From Corydoras sp. C115 (taxonomy: Eukaryota > Chordata > Actinopteri > Siluriformes > Callichthyidae), in NCBI GenBank assembly GCA_019802505.1, contig JAFMOC010000009.1, forward strand, positions 10,151,001 through 10,215,000: a stretch of DNA of 64,000 bases, in the 5' to 3' direction. The position numbers and the translations under genes are program-made. Below, piece after piece: positions 13,223-26,800 of this stretch; position 1 is the stretch's first letter, and each line of letters opens with the position of its first letter. The notes under the pieces are model-generated. The model was not told where the DNA came from. It made no database searches and saw nothing but the letters and a program-made list of their open reading frames with translations.

Positions 13223-16200
13223 TCACAAATCCTCATCCATACTTAAGCTACTTCGGCAGCTGCCAGGAGATCCAGGGGAAAGCAGTGGCTCGGTGGCTCT
13301 GCTAGGGGACATGGTGCTGCTCTCTTCCACCATCATGTCCCCTAAGCTCATTTCTGGGTAAAGGACTGGATTAGAAGAGTCATCTAAATCAGCAAAGCTC
13401 ATTGTACCCAAGTTGAGGGGCCCACCGGACGATGAGGAAATGAAACCGGAAGGGACTGCCTGGCCCATTGCACTGTCCATGTTGGAGTGTGGGAGAGCAT
13501 GCAGTGCTGTTGTTGGGTTCTGAAGGGGCTGCTGCTGCTGGAGGAAAGATACATCCAAACCAGGACCTACTGATGTGCTTGGAGAAAGGCCATGATGCTG
13601 GGCCTGCATTTCCAATTCCTGCACACAGAACAGAACATGTGCAATAATAATACACCAACGCAGTGGGCATTGGTAGCCACAGTTTTACAACAACTTAAAT
13701 AGTTTTAATTGTAAGCAAAGCCAAAATCCTTCCTTAAAACAAATTGAGGAATTCATAAAATGAAAGGGACAATTTCCAGTCAATAATGTGTATTTACTTA
13801 TATTCCACTATAAGCTCATTTTTACATTCATTTTTTAGTAATGATCATACAGAAGGACACGCTTCCCCATTTCTAGGAATCGCTCAAAGTTTTTTCTCAC
13901 ATTCTCTTGCAACTCTGTCCTGTAACAACATTCTAAAAGTGCTTTATCAATAAAACAGCCTTGACGTGTAGAGCTTATATTTTATACGTGCGATGCTTAT
14001 ATTTGCTCTATATAAAGATTTTATTTATAAAGTAACTTACTTGAATTCTCATGAGCAGAGTTTGGTTGGCATGTTCCAGCTTCCTCTGCTTCACCTCAAT
14101 CTCTTTGGCTCTCTGTTGCTCTTTCTGTAGTTTTCTTATGTACTCCACAGATGCCTTTAAAATAGTACCCTTGTTCCAGCGAATCTCCCTGCAATTAAAA
14201 TGTCCCATAAACACTCACAACCTACATATTGATTTAATTGGCAGATTTCTTTTTTTTGTATTTGGCACAAAGGCATCAAGTGCAGTTGCTCAGTTACAGG
14301 ATGCTGATGTTGGTAACCAAGTCCAGTCTCACTGGCTGCATAACTCACAGGAAACAAACTCAAGCACTTTATTAAGAACCTGTACACCTGCATATATATT
14401 TAAGCAACTCGTATAGGGCAAAGGTGCAGAGCTTAACTATGGCAGTTCACACCATTTTTAACCTCGAGATAGATAGGCTACAACAAAGCTAAATCAAGTA
14501 AGATTAGACATTAGATATTTTTGTAAATGTGTAAAAAGCATTTAAAAAAAAAAAAACTATAATTTGAACAATACCCACGGGTCACTAGACTTTGGTATCA
14601 GGGCTCCCAGCTCCTTTATTCTGTCATTGATGTTAAACCGTCTTCTTCTTTCAACTGCTCAAAGTAAAGCAAAAGATGTACAAAAGCAAAATACAATGCC
14701 AAACTCCTGATAGTATAATGTTTAGAAAAAATTCTAAAACTGTTAAATGCAATAACGCAAGATACATTTTTGTAATGACCATAAACAGACATTACCAAAT
14801 ATCTTTTTAGTTTTAAAAGTTAAGGCTTTAAGAAAATTAAGACAATGTGATTAATAGTGATAATTACAGCAAAAGATGTACAAAAGCAAAATACAATGCC
14901 AAACTCCTGATAGCATGTTTACAAAAATGTATCTTGCGTTATTGCATTTAACGGTTTTAGAATTTTTTTTAATGACCATAAACAGACATTACCAAACATA
15001 TTTTTAGTTTTAAAAGTTAAGGCTTTAAGAAAATTAAGACAATGTGATTAATAGTGATAATTACAGCAAAATCTAAAATGAATTTGTACATGTTTTTAAT
15101 CGATTGAATCAATTTTGATAAAATAATAATAACCTAACAAAATACAATTACACAAAGACATTTCTGAAAATTAACTCCCTATCCATTTAAACTGCAACAA
15201 AAAACTATTAAATATTCATGAAAGCAAACCTTTAAAATCCTGGCCACACTACAAAATCTCTGCTCATAAATGTGAATGTTTTAACCACCAGTGTCATTAT
15301 TACAACCCCATAGTGTCAACTGACAAAAACACGTGCTACGAGTGCAGTTGTGCAATCTGTGGGCATGGATTTTCCACTATGTGCTGTTTTTTTTTTTTTT
15401 TTTTTCAATAGACAGAGGGGGCACCTTAGATTAAATATCACATCGTCGTCACAAAGGGCTTTTTTTTTTAAATGGGTGATGGGTAGTATATTTGTTTCGG
15501 CCTTTGTTTTATGACCCGAAACAATAACTATATGACCTCTTCTGATTTTGCTAATGATTTTAAAAGATCCCCAAGTTGCACCAACATTTACTTTCATAAA
15601 GTACCTCTGACTGACAGTATTTGAGCAAAGTACTGCATGCTGGTTAACTTGTCATTAACTTCAGAATTACAGCTTGTTGTGAATATGTAAGTAAAATAAG
15701 TAAGTAAAATAAAATTAAATAAAATGAGGTAAAATATTATGTATATATAAAAACACCCACTGAGATTGTGATTGTCCTTTTTCTGTCTTTCTTTCATAAA
15801 AGCCTTGGCCTCAGCATCTAGGGGGAAAATATCTGTGAAATAAAGATTATATTACAATCATCATCATAATAGATTGTGCAGCACATTAAAAGTAATCCAT
15901 AATTGTAAAATGTGTGTTCTAACCTGTTATTTCTGATTTGATGTTTGGCAGATCTGCAGGGCAAGAATTACTGACTGTTATGGTTGGGGCTGTCATGCCA
16001 GAGCTGCTGTAGACATCCAGTAAGTTGCCTGGCAGCTGGAAAAATACGGGAGCAAACATTAGAATGAAACATAACAGCTGGATGATAAAATATACCATAA
16101 TAGTGTCGCTGTTTTAACATGCATACAATAAAATACAATAGCTAAAATTTGGGGGGAAAATGCAATATAGTACAGTTGAATGGTAAATAATGCTCTTCCT

Positions 16201-18166
16201 CACTAAATATATCAAAAATGTATAATTTTAATACAGCAATTCCCAGATTCTGTTAAAAACAAAACACTTTCAGCATGAGCGCTTCAGTCAGCATTACTTT
16301 AGATTACTTACTGTGTTTGGAAAGTGTAATCCTGAATCTATCAATGACATGATGTCATCATTGTAGCTTGATTCAAGACTAATGATGTCATCGATAACAT
16401 CATCAATCTATAAAAAAAAATTAAAAAAAAACAATGCACAGGTGAGAAAACAGTGTAGTAAAACTAGAATTATATAATGTATCGAACAGCCGTTTAACTA
16501 TTTACTAAATGCACATTTCTATGAGTTAAGTTTTAATTTCCTTATTTTAAGAAAAAGAATTCATAATTTTTATAATTACTATTCTATTCTATTCTATTTA
16601 AAACTGTCAAAAAAAAATTTCAGCTGATGATGTGGTTAGTTTGTAAAAGTAAAATTACATCGTGTGCTAAGAAAATGTGTTTATTAAAGCAGCTGACACG
16701 AAATAAAATGAAACTTATTGATGGTTACAAAACAACAGCAGGAACATGTGATAAAAGCTTTCAGTTCCTAAATGCATTTGAAATTTAAATAATGTAGTTT
16801 GGGGAATTTGGGGATAAAAGCTCTTTTTTTTATTAATAGAAAAGACACATTATTTATCAGCTTTAAAACACTTACTCTCATTTACTAGTTTGGGGGCAAT
16901 TTTAGGTTTGTGGTTAAGGAACCAACCATGTGACCTAAATGGCCCCCGGTTCAATTCTCGGTCCCACCAAGTACTATGGCTTAAGTGCTCTTGGGCTGCC
17001 AACACCCTCTGAAAACCTCACTTTACCAGGGTATATTGTGTATATGTGCGTTTCACTGCACGGCTGGGTTAAATGTGAAGGATTTTCTTCTGTGTGCACA
17101 TACAGTAGGCAAAATTGGTCAATTTATCAATTTATCAATCAAAAATTTATCAATTTATGGTCAAAACACAAGAATATACAAACTTAGATTGTAAGGCTGA
17201 AGGGGGCTGAAGCATATGTCCAACTGAATCACGAGTATGGATATAAAAAATTAGGTTCTGCTTTTGTGGACTTAAAAAAATAGACTTCATCAGCTTCTTT
17301 AATTACGCAACTAGAGTAAGAGCCACTATACTAAACAAGGACATGATGGCGATTCAGACATGACCCCTTCAAAAAGTGTGTAGTATAGAGTACAGTTACA
17401 GAGTGCTGAAATATATATAGTTAAGCAGTATGAGCTCTAAAGTGGTTTTAACATTTATTTAATTACATAAATGTATAAAAGTAATAAAACACTGATTGTC
17501 ACATCTTTTTGGAAGTAACAGAAAAAAAGGTTAAAAGTTCCAGTGCTGTATATCCACATTTCTGTAATATATTTTGCCCAATTAAATTATTTGTTGTAAA
17601 TTAACTGTTAAAAGATGCATGAATTTGATTAAGATAAACTTGTACAGTAAACATTCATACCTCCTCTTTGTTGGATCCCAGGTTGAGCATAGCCATTGGG
17701 CTGGCTGGAGCACTGCAAGCAGAAGGTGCCCCTTCAGGAGCGGAGCTGGATTGAGGCCCAGGAGAAACAGCAAGAGTCTGTGTAGCTACTCTATTTCCCA
17801 ATGTGGTGGAGAGGTACTGCTTCACCTGCTGCCGCTGAGCCTGCCGGATGTGGTACTTTGTTGGGTTTTCCAAATGAGTCTGTACCTAAAAAGTTGAAGG
17901 TGTTAAATCTAAATTACAGCTAACATTCCACCACATTGAACACATAAAGCCAATGGGATGATTGGAACACTCACCTTCAGCACCTCTACAGGTACTTGTG
18001 GAGCTTGAGGCCGAGCAGTTGCAGGTGGCATAGTAACCGAGATGGCTGGAGTGGAGTCCACGGGTCGAAGCTGGGCAGCTGAAGCTTGCTGCTGGGCCTC
18101 ACGCCTTTCTTGCTCCTGAGCCTGCTCCCGCATTAGCTGCTGGCGAAGCAACACGCGTGATGACAT
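13223..18166 (-). CDS. tfe3: Transcription factor E3 (MiT/TFE family bHLH-leucine zipper), eight coding exons
   Basis: TFE3 is a nuclear factor that binds E-box/CLEAR sites (CACGTG) and drives lysosome and autophagy genes when mTORC1 is low. Coding exons: 18166-17975, 17885-17661, 16407-16312, 16035-15924, 15832-15761, 14654-14579, 14188-14041 and 13618-13223. All borders are GT/AG and phases match, giving 438 residues. Visible parts are the N-terminal MSSRVLLRQQLMREQAQEQ (Rag-GTPase-binding type), a 14-3-3/mTORC1 site APASPMAML (Ser126), an acidic activation region IDDVIDDIISLESSYND, the basic region and helix-loop-helix ([20 protein letters not shown], about 225-285), a leucine zipper, and a Ser-rich tail ending in SLSMDEDL. 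TFE3 rather than TFEB or MITF is supported by the gnl3l/LWS neighbours. The ATG is preceded in frame by TGA six bases upstream, so this transcript lacks the longer human N-terminus. Confidence 0.93.
14669..15066. repeat. Tandem duplication with an internal inversion in a tfe3 intron
   Basis: Two neighbouring 200-base units (14669-14868 and 14869-15066) are nearly identical. The exception is about 48 bases, which are reverse-complemented in one unit relative to the other (14724-14773 against 14921-14970). The intron separates the exons at 15832-15761 and 14654-14579. Confidence 0.9.
16896..17120 (+). mobile_element. tRNA-derived SINE (family C)
   Basis: Contains GGTTTGTGGTTAAGGAACCA, a box-B-like GGTTCAATTC, CTCGGTCCCACCAAGTACTATGG-like sequence and CAGTAGGCAAAAT. 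Related copies lie at about 18600-18850 (minus), 38462-38545 and 54053-54290. It is intronic to tfe3. Confidence 0.65.
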
Positions 18167-20282
18167 CTCTCACGATGGCTCGACAATTTGAGAGAGGAAG
18201 AAACACAGGCCTACAACACAGACAGTAACAGAAACTGAGGTACAGTCCACAGCATTGTGACAATCCCATTTTTGCCATCTACTTCTTAATAACAAGATTT
18301 GAACAAGCTGATCAACTAAAACCAGAAGACAATCTATATAAGTAAACTAATTTTACTTCCTACAAACATTTATTTAAAAAAAAAAAAAAAAAACAAAACA
18401 ACCATGGCTGGCCTGTTGTTACCTCATACTTTAGTGACAGATGGAATGCGCCAAACTTGGATATGATTGGGAGTTGATACACAAGTAAGCAAATATGTAG
18501 GGCTGTCTTAGAGTAATCTGTTAATCCAAAATTGCCCTTTGTGACTAAACACAAAATTTTATAGACATAATCAACCAACATTGTAGAAAGCAGAGGTGAG
18601 GATAGAAGTTCTATTTTGCCTACTGTACTTACACACTTACGCAAGAGATTTCTCGTCCGCATGTAACCCATCTGTGCAGTGAAATACACACACTGAGTAA
18701 AGTGAACACACCTGCCCGGAGCAGTGGGCAGCCTTACATTCAGTGCACAGAGAGCCATTGGTGTTGGGTGCTTTGCCCAAGGGCACTTCAGCCAAGGTAC
18801 TTGGTGGGACCAGGAATCGAACCAGGGACCTGCAAGGTGCAAGGCTACCTATGATCCCCCTATATATATATAGTTTTCAATGTCCAAAAAAACTACCTTA
18901 TAGGCAACTAGTCAGTTAAGAAAATATCTATAAACACATGTACAACATACACAAAATAGTCACTTTAACACGTTGCAACTGTCTGGTGTGAAATATTTTA
19001 GTCTTAACATCAGTCATATGGTTTTATAGTGCTGTTAATCTTCCTCTAATAAAATACGACAACAAACATAAGGGGAAATTTTCAAAACCAGAAGCAGAAG
19101 CTGACAGCAGCTGTCAGCAGCTAACAAGGCCTCACTGTTTACACCGATTAATTCAGCAAACCTTAACTTCAGACAACTTTCCCAGTCAGAGACCGTTTAC
19201 TTACGACTTTTTAACAAGAAGACACTTTTGTAAAACTACACCACTAAAGACGAGCATGTAGGAAGCACTAAAACAGGGATGTGATACGAACTCCCAAGCT
19301 AACTCACTTAAGCTGTTTATTACATAATCAGGTGACGTCTCATTAGCATTAGCGTTAGCTTCAATGAGAGCATTTATATGTGTCAGCTTTGACTCACTTT
19401 TAAGGTGATGATCTCGAAATCGCAGACAAAACGTGCTACATTCCGAATAATGTCCGCAGTTTGCTTTTTTAATATGCGAATGGCGGTGTGTGGTATTTCC
19501 ACCTGCCTGTCATCACAATAACAAACTAGCCAACATGTCGCTGCCACATCGCGCCAATACCAACATCTCACTCGCTAATAACGTGCAGATCTGAATCTCC
19601 CACAACTGATTATTTCATATTGCTTTATTCAGCTCGTTACTTACAGTTTGCAAACCGTAAAGCACTCAGAATGGCGATGTAATGCAGAGTGGAAGCTCCG
19701 TCCTTGCCATGACTATTTCCTTGTTTTGACCGAGCAGCGTGGCTCCGAGCTCCACTGTCCGCAATCAGAGCAACACTTCTGCAAATATCAACCTTACAGT
19801 CTCTAAATCAACCAACTGTAACGTTCGATTCCCCTCCACAATATTGCAAACCGACTTTAAGTGAGTTAAAATATCCCAACTTTATATATTTTACGTAATT
19901 TCGCTCAGGGAGAAGCGATATGAACAAAACTTTACATCGCGATATATTTGGACTGATGTATATATTTCTTCTTAAATCTTCAGTCTTAAGTCGAAGCCAC
20001 CTGTAAGATTAAGTTCATTTATTTATACAGCGTTTTTTTTTTTTTTTTTTAAATGAGATATGCCCTTATTCCCTAATTAATCCAACAATTGGGAAATTCA
20101 GAAGAAATACTAAGAAAGTAACATTAGGAGGATTAAGGCACACTGGGGGGCTCCTTTAAGACAATTTAAACAGTCTTTTTTTATGTTTACGTGATTTAAT
20201 TGTTGATATGGTTGGTTCTGCTGCACAGCTTACGACTGATCAGAAAATATAGATTAATGTTCTTAACATATCCACTTTAAGG
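18167..20282. promoter_or_regulatory. tfe3: tfe3 5' region and presumed promoter
   Basis: An acceptor-like pyrimidine tract precedes the ATG exon, so at least one non-coding exon probably lies near 19600-19800, where CpG density is higher. I could not fix its borders. A poly(T) tract lies at about 20034-20050. Confidence 0.35.
18600..18850 (-). mobile_element. tRNA-derived SINE (family C), reverse copy
   Basis: On the minus strand it reads GCACCTTGCAGGTCCCTGG, then GTTCGATTCC, GGTCCCACCAAGTACC and, at the end, GTACAGTAGGCAAAATAG. It lies just upstream of the tfe3 start codon exon. Confidence 0.65.
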
Positions 20283-20612
20283 CTTAAGGCTTCATTCATT
20301 ATCTCCCGCTTTATCCCCTATTAGGGTCGCGGTGGGGTTCCCCATGCCCATCCAGGGGAGAATGTTTCGGGCACTGGGCAGATAGACCCAGGACAGGGCG
20401 CCAATCCATCGCCGGGCATACACTAACTCACACACTATATGGGGCAATTTGGAGAATTCAATTGACTTGATCCATGTTTTTGGACTGTGGGAGGAAACCG
20501 GAGAACCCGGAGGAAACCCACGCAGACACGGGGAGAACATGGAAACTCCACCCAGAACCGGGAATCCCTAACGCTGAGAGGCGAACGTGCTAACCACTAA
20601 GCCACCGTGCCG
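20283..20612 (-). mobile_element. tRNA-derived SINE (family A) with target-site duplication
   Basis: Flanked by the 11-base direct repeat CCACTTTAAGG (20272-20282 and 20613-20623). Head, body and tail are all present on the minus strand. Confidence 0.9.
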
Positions 20613-20735
20613 CCACTTTAAGGTTTAATGCTGTAATGTTATCCAAGCTTAATATTCGCATTCGTAGTTTTAGGTTTAGGTGTTAGGGAGGCACAAATGT
20701 CAAATTCTCTTATTCCCTACAAAATAATACCACAC

Positions 20736-20830
20736 TTTGTTACAATAAAGGTTTTAATTTACATTACATTGCAAGTCAATGTTGTAACAATTTGTTACAA
20801 TAAAGGTTTTAAGTTACATTGCAATTCAAT
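20736..20830. repeat. Short tandem duplication (55-base period)
   Basis: TTTGTTACAATAAAGGTTTT occurs at 20736 and again at 20791, and the following bases also match. It lies just beyond the gnl3l stop codon. Confidence 0.7.
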
Positions 20831-20877
20831 GCACATATTTTAAAACATTTATGTTGTTATTACATCCCTGGTTTACT

Positions 20878-23800
20878 TCAGCTATCCAAAAAACTGAAGT
20901 TCATGGCCGATGTGAGAGAATCGGAGAGTTTTACAGAGAGTTTATCTGAAAGAAAAAAGAAAAGCAAATGAATATGAATGCTTTAAAACATTGTGGTTTA
21001 GATAGATCCTACAAAAAGTAAAAAGAAATTATAAAAGCTACGAAAATACTACTTTTACTAAGTACATTTTCTGAGTTTAAAAGCATATACACTTAACACA
21101 CTACACCGGTAAACTGCTGTTACTGAAGCAGACCATTAGAGAACAGAGTAAAGGGGAGAACAAAGTATACAGAGAAATTGATTTACTTTATAGTTTAGCT
21201 ACGTCTAAATAGTTAAAAAATAAAAAAATGTTTTAAATAATATAGGAAATAGACAATCTGCACCAAATATATGAAAGAGAACTTTGTTAGGGGTAAATTC
21301 AGCCAGATATACAGTACAAAAAAATGGATAAATATGAAAATCCATACCTGCTCTTTTTTGTTGCTTTTTCCTCTTTTTATTTGCAGCCAATAGAGCCTGT
21401 CCTTGCAGAAGCGGGTCAACAGACTGAATGTCACTGATGTCCACAGGCTTCGGTGCTGGCGCCTCTGTAACACCACCAGTTTTGGCTTTTGTTTTGAGCT
21501 CTACTGTCATGGGTCCAAACTTCAGAAGACAAAGCAAGGTGAACATTCAAGTTATTATACCTTCATTTAAGTACGTTTCCACACATTTCCATGAATTATT
21601 ATATATAGTTTTGTCATTTATTTTGAGCCAGAGGCACATTTGCTTTTAAATAAATAGGCAAAAACTAAATATGTACCTCTGGATCTTCATCTGCATCCAT
21701 AGATTCAGCAAAACCTTCTGAAACACTCTCAGTTAAAGATCCAGTTTCGATCATCGCTGCCTCCTCCTGACCCATTTCAGTCATTCCTGATGTAGCCATG
21801 CAGATGCCCATCTCCATATTAGAGTTACATTCTGAAAAATCATGGAAGGAGCAGGCATAAATGTATATTATGAAAGCTAAAAAGACTGAATATTTAAATC
21901 TGTAACTCTGAAAAGTGATGTTTACCAGTCAAAGTTTCCTGGTTGCCTTTTTCCAGTTCCTCCCAGTCAAACTCCTTACTCATCTCTGTCAAAATCTCAG
22001 CACTAACATGAGTGGGAAGTGTACAGGTTTCTGGAGGATGGGTGAAGTAGCTGATACGTCCACTGTACATAACGGGTAAAAGCAACTGAGTGTATATATT
22101 TACTGATAAAAGGCTTTGTTTTGATGATTATCAGACTCGTCTTCATTTTACCAAGTACTGATGTACAAGGGACTGCTTATATATACTGTATCTAATACAT
22201 ATTTGTATATATTATTATATAAGGAACCTCTCCTAACATATTGAACATACCCTGTCCAATCCTGAAGCACTCCTTTGGCCGCCTTGTTGCTGTCTGGTAG
22301 TCCACCTTTCCTGAGCTTACCCTGACGATGAGCAAGCAGTGCCAAGAAGTCCTGCGTTGTGTGAAAGTCTGCAACCCCATAGTGCTCCATGATCTAGTTA
22401 TGCAGAAAAAGAAAATACTACATAGTGATACAAGCACACAGAAGCACTCAGGTAATCAGAACATGGTCTGCATATAGAAATTTTAATGTAGTCCTGAAAC
22501 CAACAGTATTATTTATCTATTACTGAATCACATTTGTTTCATGTTCTCCCCGTGTCTGCGTGGGTTTCCTCCGGGTTCTCCGGTTTCCTCCCACAGTCCA
22601 AAAACATGGATCAAGTCAATTGAATTCTCAAAATTGCCCCATATAGAGTGTTTTTGTGTGAGTAAGTGTGTGCCCAGCGATGGATTGGCGCCCTGTCCTG
22701 GGTCTATCTGCCCAGCGCCCGAGACGTTCTCCCCTAGATGGGCATGGGCAACCCCACCGCGACCCTAATAGAGGATAAAGCGGGAGATAATGAAAATGAA
22801 TCACATTTGTAACTCTGATCTCAATTCAAGCAAACATCATTGAGAAAGATTTGCTAGTCAGCCCCACCTCCCAATCATATAGAAATAGCTTGAGTAAATG
22901 CTGACATCATCCATTATATCCATTTTTTTAATGTCATGTATATTATCATACGTTTTGAATATATTCATTATATTATCCAACCATAACTTTAGAAAAAACC
23001 CATTCAGGTCTCACAGGACTCTCAAAACTACCTGTTTCTTACTGCAACGGCGCAAAATGGCTTCGACGGCCGGGACAGGGTCCAGCAACTGCTCGATTTT
23101 AACACAGTTCCGAAGAATGATTGCTGCATCACTGGTTGATGTGGCCATGACAATACCTGGACAGTCTAAAAGTTTAATGTGTTTGTCTAAATGGACCTCC
23201 TGTAAGCACCTGGGAACAAGACAAAAGTGGGACATTAAACTAACATCTTCTTATAAACTAAGTGATCTCATCATCATCTACCTACTTTGTTACACCGGGA
23301 GTAGCACCAACACTGCACGCTCGTGCTCGTTTCAAACTGTTAATCAAACTGCTCTTTCCCACGTTCGGGAATCCTGCAGCAATTTTAGAAAATCATCATG
23401 GTCAAAAATTTAATAAGCAAAAGGTGAAGATTTGGCAGGAAACATAGAGAAGCACTTACCAACGACTCCTACAGTTATAGCCGTTTTAATGTCCTGACTG
23501 CGACTATAGTTTCCAAGTAACTTCATGAGGCAGTCAGCTCCTACACAAGCACTGGTGTTCAGGAGCTCTGGAGTGGCTTGGTTAACAGGAACCTGGCTGC
23601 GTTTCTGCAGGAGATAGACCCCACAAACATACACACACAACAATTGAATGGAACAGATAGGAAAACGACCAGTGTGTTTTTTTTTATTATTATTTTTTTT
23701 AGTAACGGGTTTAGGTGGCACGGTGGCCTCTCAGCGTTAGGGATTCCCGGTTCAAATCCCCATCTGGGTGGAGTTTCCATGTTCTCCCCGTGTCTGCGTG

Positions 23801-26800
23801 GGTTTCCTCCGGGTTCCTCCCACAGTGCAAAAACATGGATCAAGTCAATTGAATTCTCAAAATTGCCCCATATAGAGTGTGTCTGTGTGAGTGAGTGTGT
23901 GCCCAGCGATGGATTGGCACCCTGTCCTAGGTCTATCTGCCCAGCGCCCAGAGATGTTCTCCCCTGGATGGGCATGGGGAACCCCACCGCGACCCTAATA
24001 AAGGATAAAGCGGGATATAATGAATGAATGAATAACGGGTTTAATTTTAGTGCCTTAATTACTCAACTTCATATCTACAATCCTGGCATCAGAGTTGTAA
24101 TGACTTAACAAGGTAATATTACAAACATATTTTATGTTTACTTTAACATAGTGACTTGTATCCATTGCAGGTTTTGCAAAGATACTACAGCAGATGCCCC
24201 TCTTGTTGTTAAAGTAAACCGTGAGTATACTTTTTTTTTAAGTTTAAAATTTCAATGGATGCTTTGACCACAGCATCCATTTAAACCTCAAACATATTTT
24301 CACCAAAAGTGCTCAACACTCACCAGGTTCTTGTTTTGCTGCTGGGTGGAGGCTTTGAAGGCTACAGTTGGAAATTCATTGCGAAGATATTTAATCCACT
24401 TCTCCACAATCTCTTTAGACACCAGGTCTAAAACAATACAGTTAATCAAGATTATAGTTATAAATAATTGTACTATACAATATAATAATGAATCTTAACA
24501 GGATTTCTAGATGGCACAAGTATGGACACTGACATGGAATTTGCTTCCATAGTTTAATAAATGTGTTCCTCCAAATTATTCAATTAAGCTACTGTGGTCT
24601 GATTGCTGAAGTCATTGCTGATGACAGGCTGGATATTAATACTCTACTGTTTTACTGTCATAATTATTGCCAGATATAAATAAAATTTACAATTCAGCCC
24701 ATGGAGTGCTATTAATAATCAGTTTTGGATGAGATTTGTACATGCACATGCTTACCAATTTTGTTCAGAACAAGAACAATTTTCTTATTTGTTCCACTCT
24801 GGATGACCGCCTGCTCAACCTGCGGACAGCGGCAGCCTAAAGGGTCTCTAGCATCCAAGACTTCCAGAATCACATCTGCAGCTTCAATCACCTAGTAGCA
24901 CAATAATCAGATAAGTAATGAATTAATAAAAACTAGCATTACCGAATGAAAAAAACATTGTTCAGAAGTGAAACAAGACAGGAAAACTCACTTTTTTAAA
25001 TTCTCTATAGTACGCCTTTCTTGAATTTTCATTTTCAAAGTTTACATGCTTTTCTAAATCTTTCATTTCGGTCTCCTGTAACAGAAAAATATGAATCAGG
25101 CTATGATGTCACATGGCTTTTAGGAGGTCCAGCACTAATGTTGGATGAGAATGCCTGGCTCACAAGATGGGTTCTAGGAGTCAGGGTTCTCTATGTGAGC
25201 ATGTCGAAAGGCACCAATTTGTGCCTTTAAGGAACTTGGTTGGTGCACTAGTGGAAAGACATTTGGGAACAGAAGCCTTTCCCAAACTGTTTGCACATAG
25301 TAATTATTGTCCAAAATATATGATTTGATGTCTGATATAATACTGCAATTTAATGAACCCTCTGCATTTAGTGATTTAAAGGCGTGACCCAGTACACGTT
25401 ACAATGGAGACATACCTTTTTCTCAAACTCTCGCTGTCGTCGTTGGATGTCTTGTTGAAAGCTATCAAGACTCCTTCTCTTCATGTGTTCTCTCTCCCTG
25501 GACTGCCGCTGCCTTTCCTGTTGCTCCTCCATCTGACGGCATTCAAAATGCATACTTTGAACTACATTCTCGGTCCTGGGCCTCAAGGTACTAGTCTCTT
25601 TAAATGTGAGTATTATTCTGCCCTGAGCACTACCCAGTACGGGTCTGTTGATTGGCCTTTAAATTTAATCGGGTGTGCTGGGTCAGCACAAAGTACAGGT
25701 GTCCATGTTAAAAGTAATGCAATACGAACTGGAAAAGCATTAGTTGAATTTCTCATTTGCAGTGTATAAAGCCATCAACATGCTGATGTTCAATCTTTAA
25801 TAATCTGGAAACAAACGCATTTCTTACCCTTTTCTGCCGAAGTTCAGCTTGTTTCAGACTGTGTTCTTTAAAAGCACGAATATTGGGCAAGCCAGGCTCT
25901 TTTTGCCCCCCTCTTGAACCTGCCTGTTGTCCATCTTTAGACTTTACAGAGACAAGTGTACATCATCAAACTCATAGATCAGACCATAATAAATACCATT
26001 ACCTCATAGTCATAAAAAAGATATACAAATAGAAAAATAATTCACGGTGGCGCCCTCTAACGGAAATAGCCGAAGGAAAAAGAAAAAGATTTTCATTTTA
26101 GGTTTCCATCACGTAAATATGATACATTTTCTTCAAGAGAATAAGAGACGCATTATCAACATTTCGGACGTGTCCGCTATAAACAGCAGGGTAGGATGCA
26201 AGTAGTACGAATTCTTTTATACTCTTATATTTTGGTCAGTGCACAACCAGAACAGTAAGTTACCCTCAGTGTCGACTTTTACCATATAGCCTTCTCTACA
26301 GTTATAGTTTCTCTGGTGCCTTGTTTTACAGTCAGATGTTATTTTATTGTCAGGTTAATAACGTTGAGACTTTTCCCAAAATTGTTGGTCCATCAATAAT
26401 GTATTAACTGAAAGAATGAGAGTTGGTAATGTTAAAGAAAGTGTTTTTATATGGTTTAGTTTCTATTATATACATAATCTTATATGGGGAGTGGTATATG
26501 GTGGTATATGGGAGTGGTGCAGTGGTTAGGGTGTTGGGCCATCAATCTGAAGGTTGGCGGTTCAAATCCCAGGTCCCCTGAAGTTACCAATGTGGGTCCT
26601 TGAGCAAGAACCTTAACCCTCATTGCTGCAGGGATGTTGTGATTAACCCTGTGCTCACCTTGTAAGTCGCTTTGGATAAAAGCGTCCAATAAATGACCAA
26701 ATGTAATGTAAATGTATAGGTATAGAATATGCGGGCGGCATGGTGGCTTAGTGGTTAGCACGTTCGCCTCTCAGTGCTAGGGATTCCCGGTTCCAATCCC

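Noticed and set aside
22541..22768. A recurring open frame (FSPCLRGFPPGSPVSSHSPK...) seen near 6.5, 20.3, 22.5, 23.8, 27.9, 38.2, 54.4, 58.5 and 60 kb
   Set aside because: It is the translation of the SINE family A body. It has no codon constraint, appears in both orientations and lies within flanking target duplications, so it is not a protein family.
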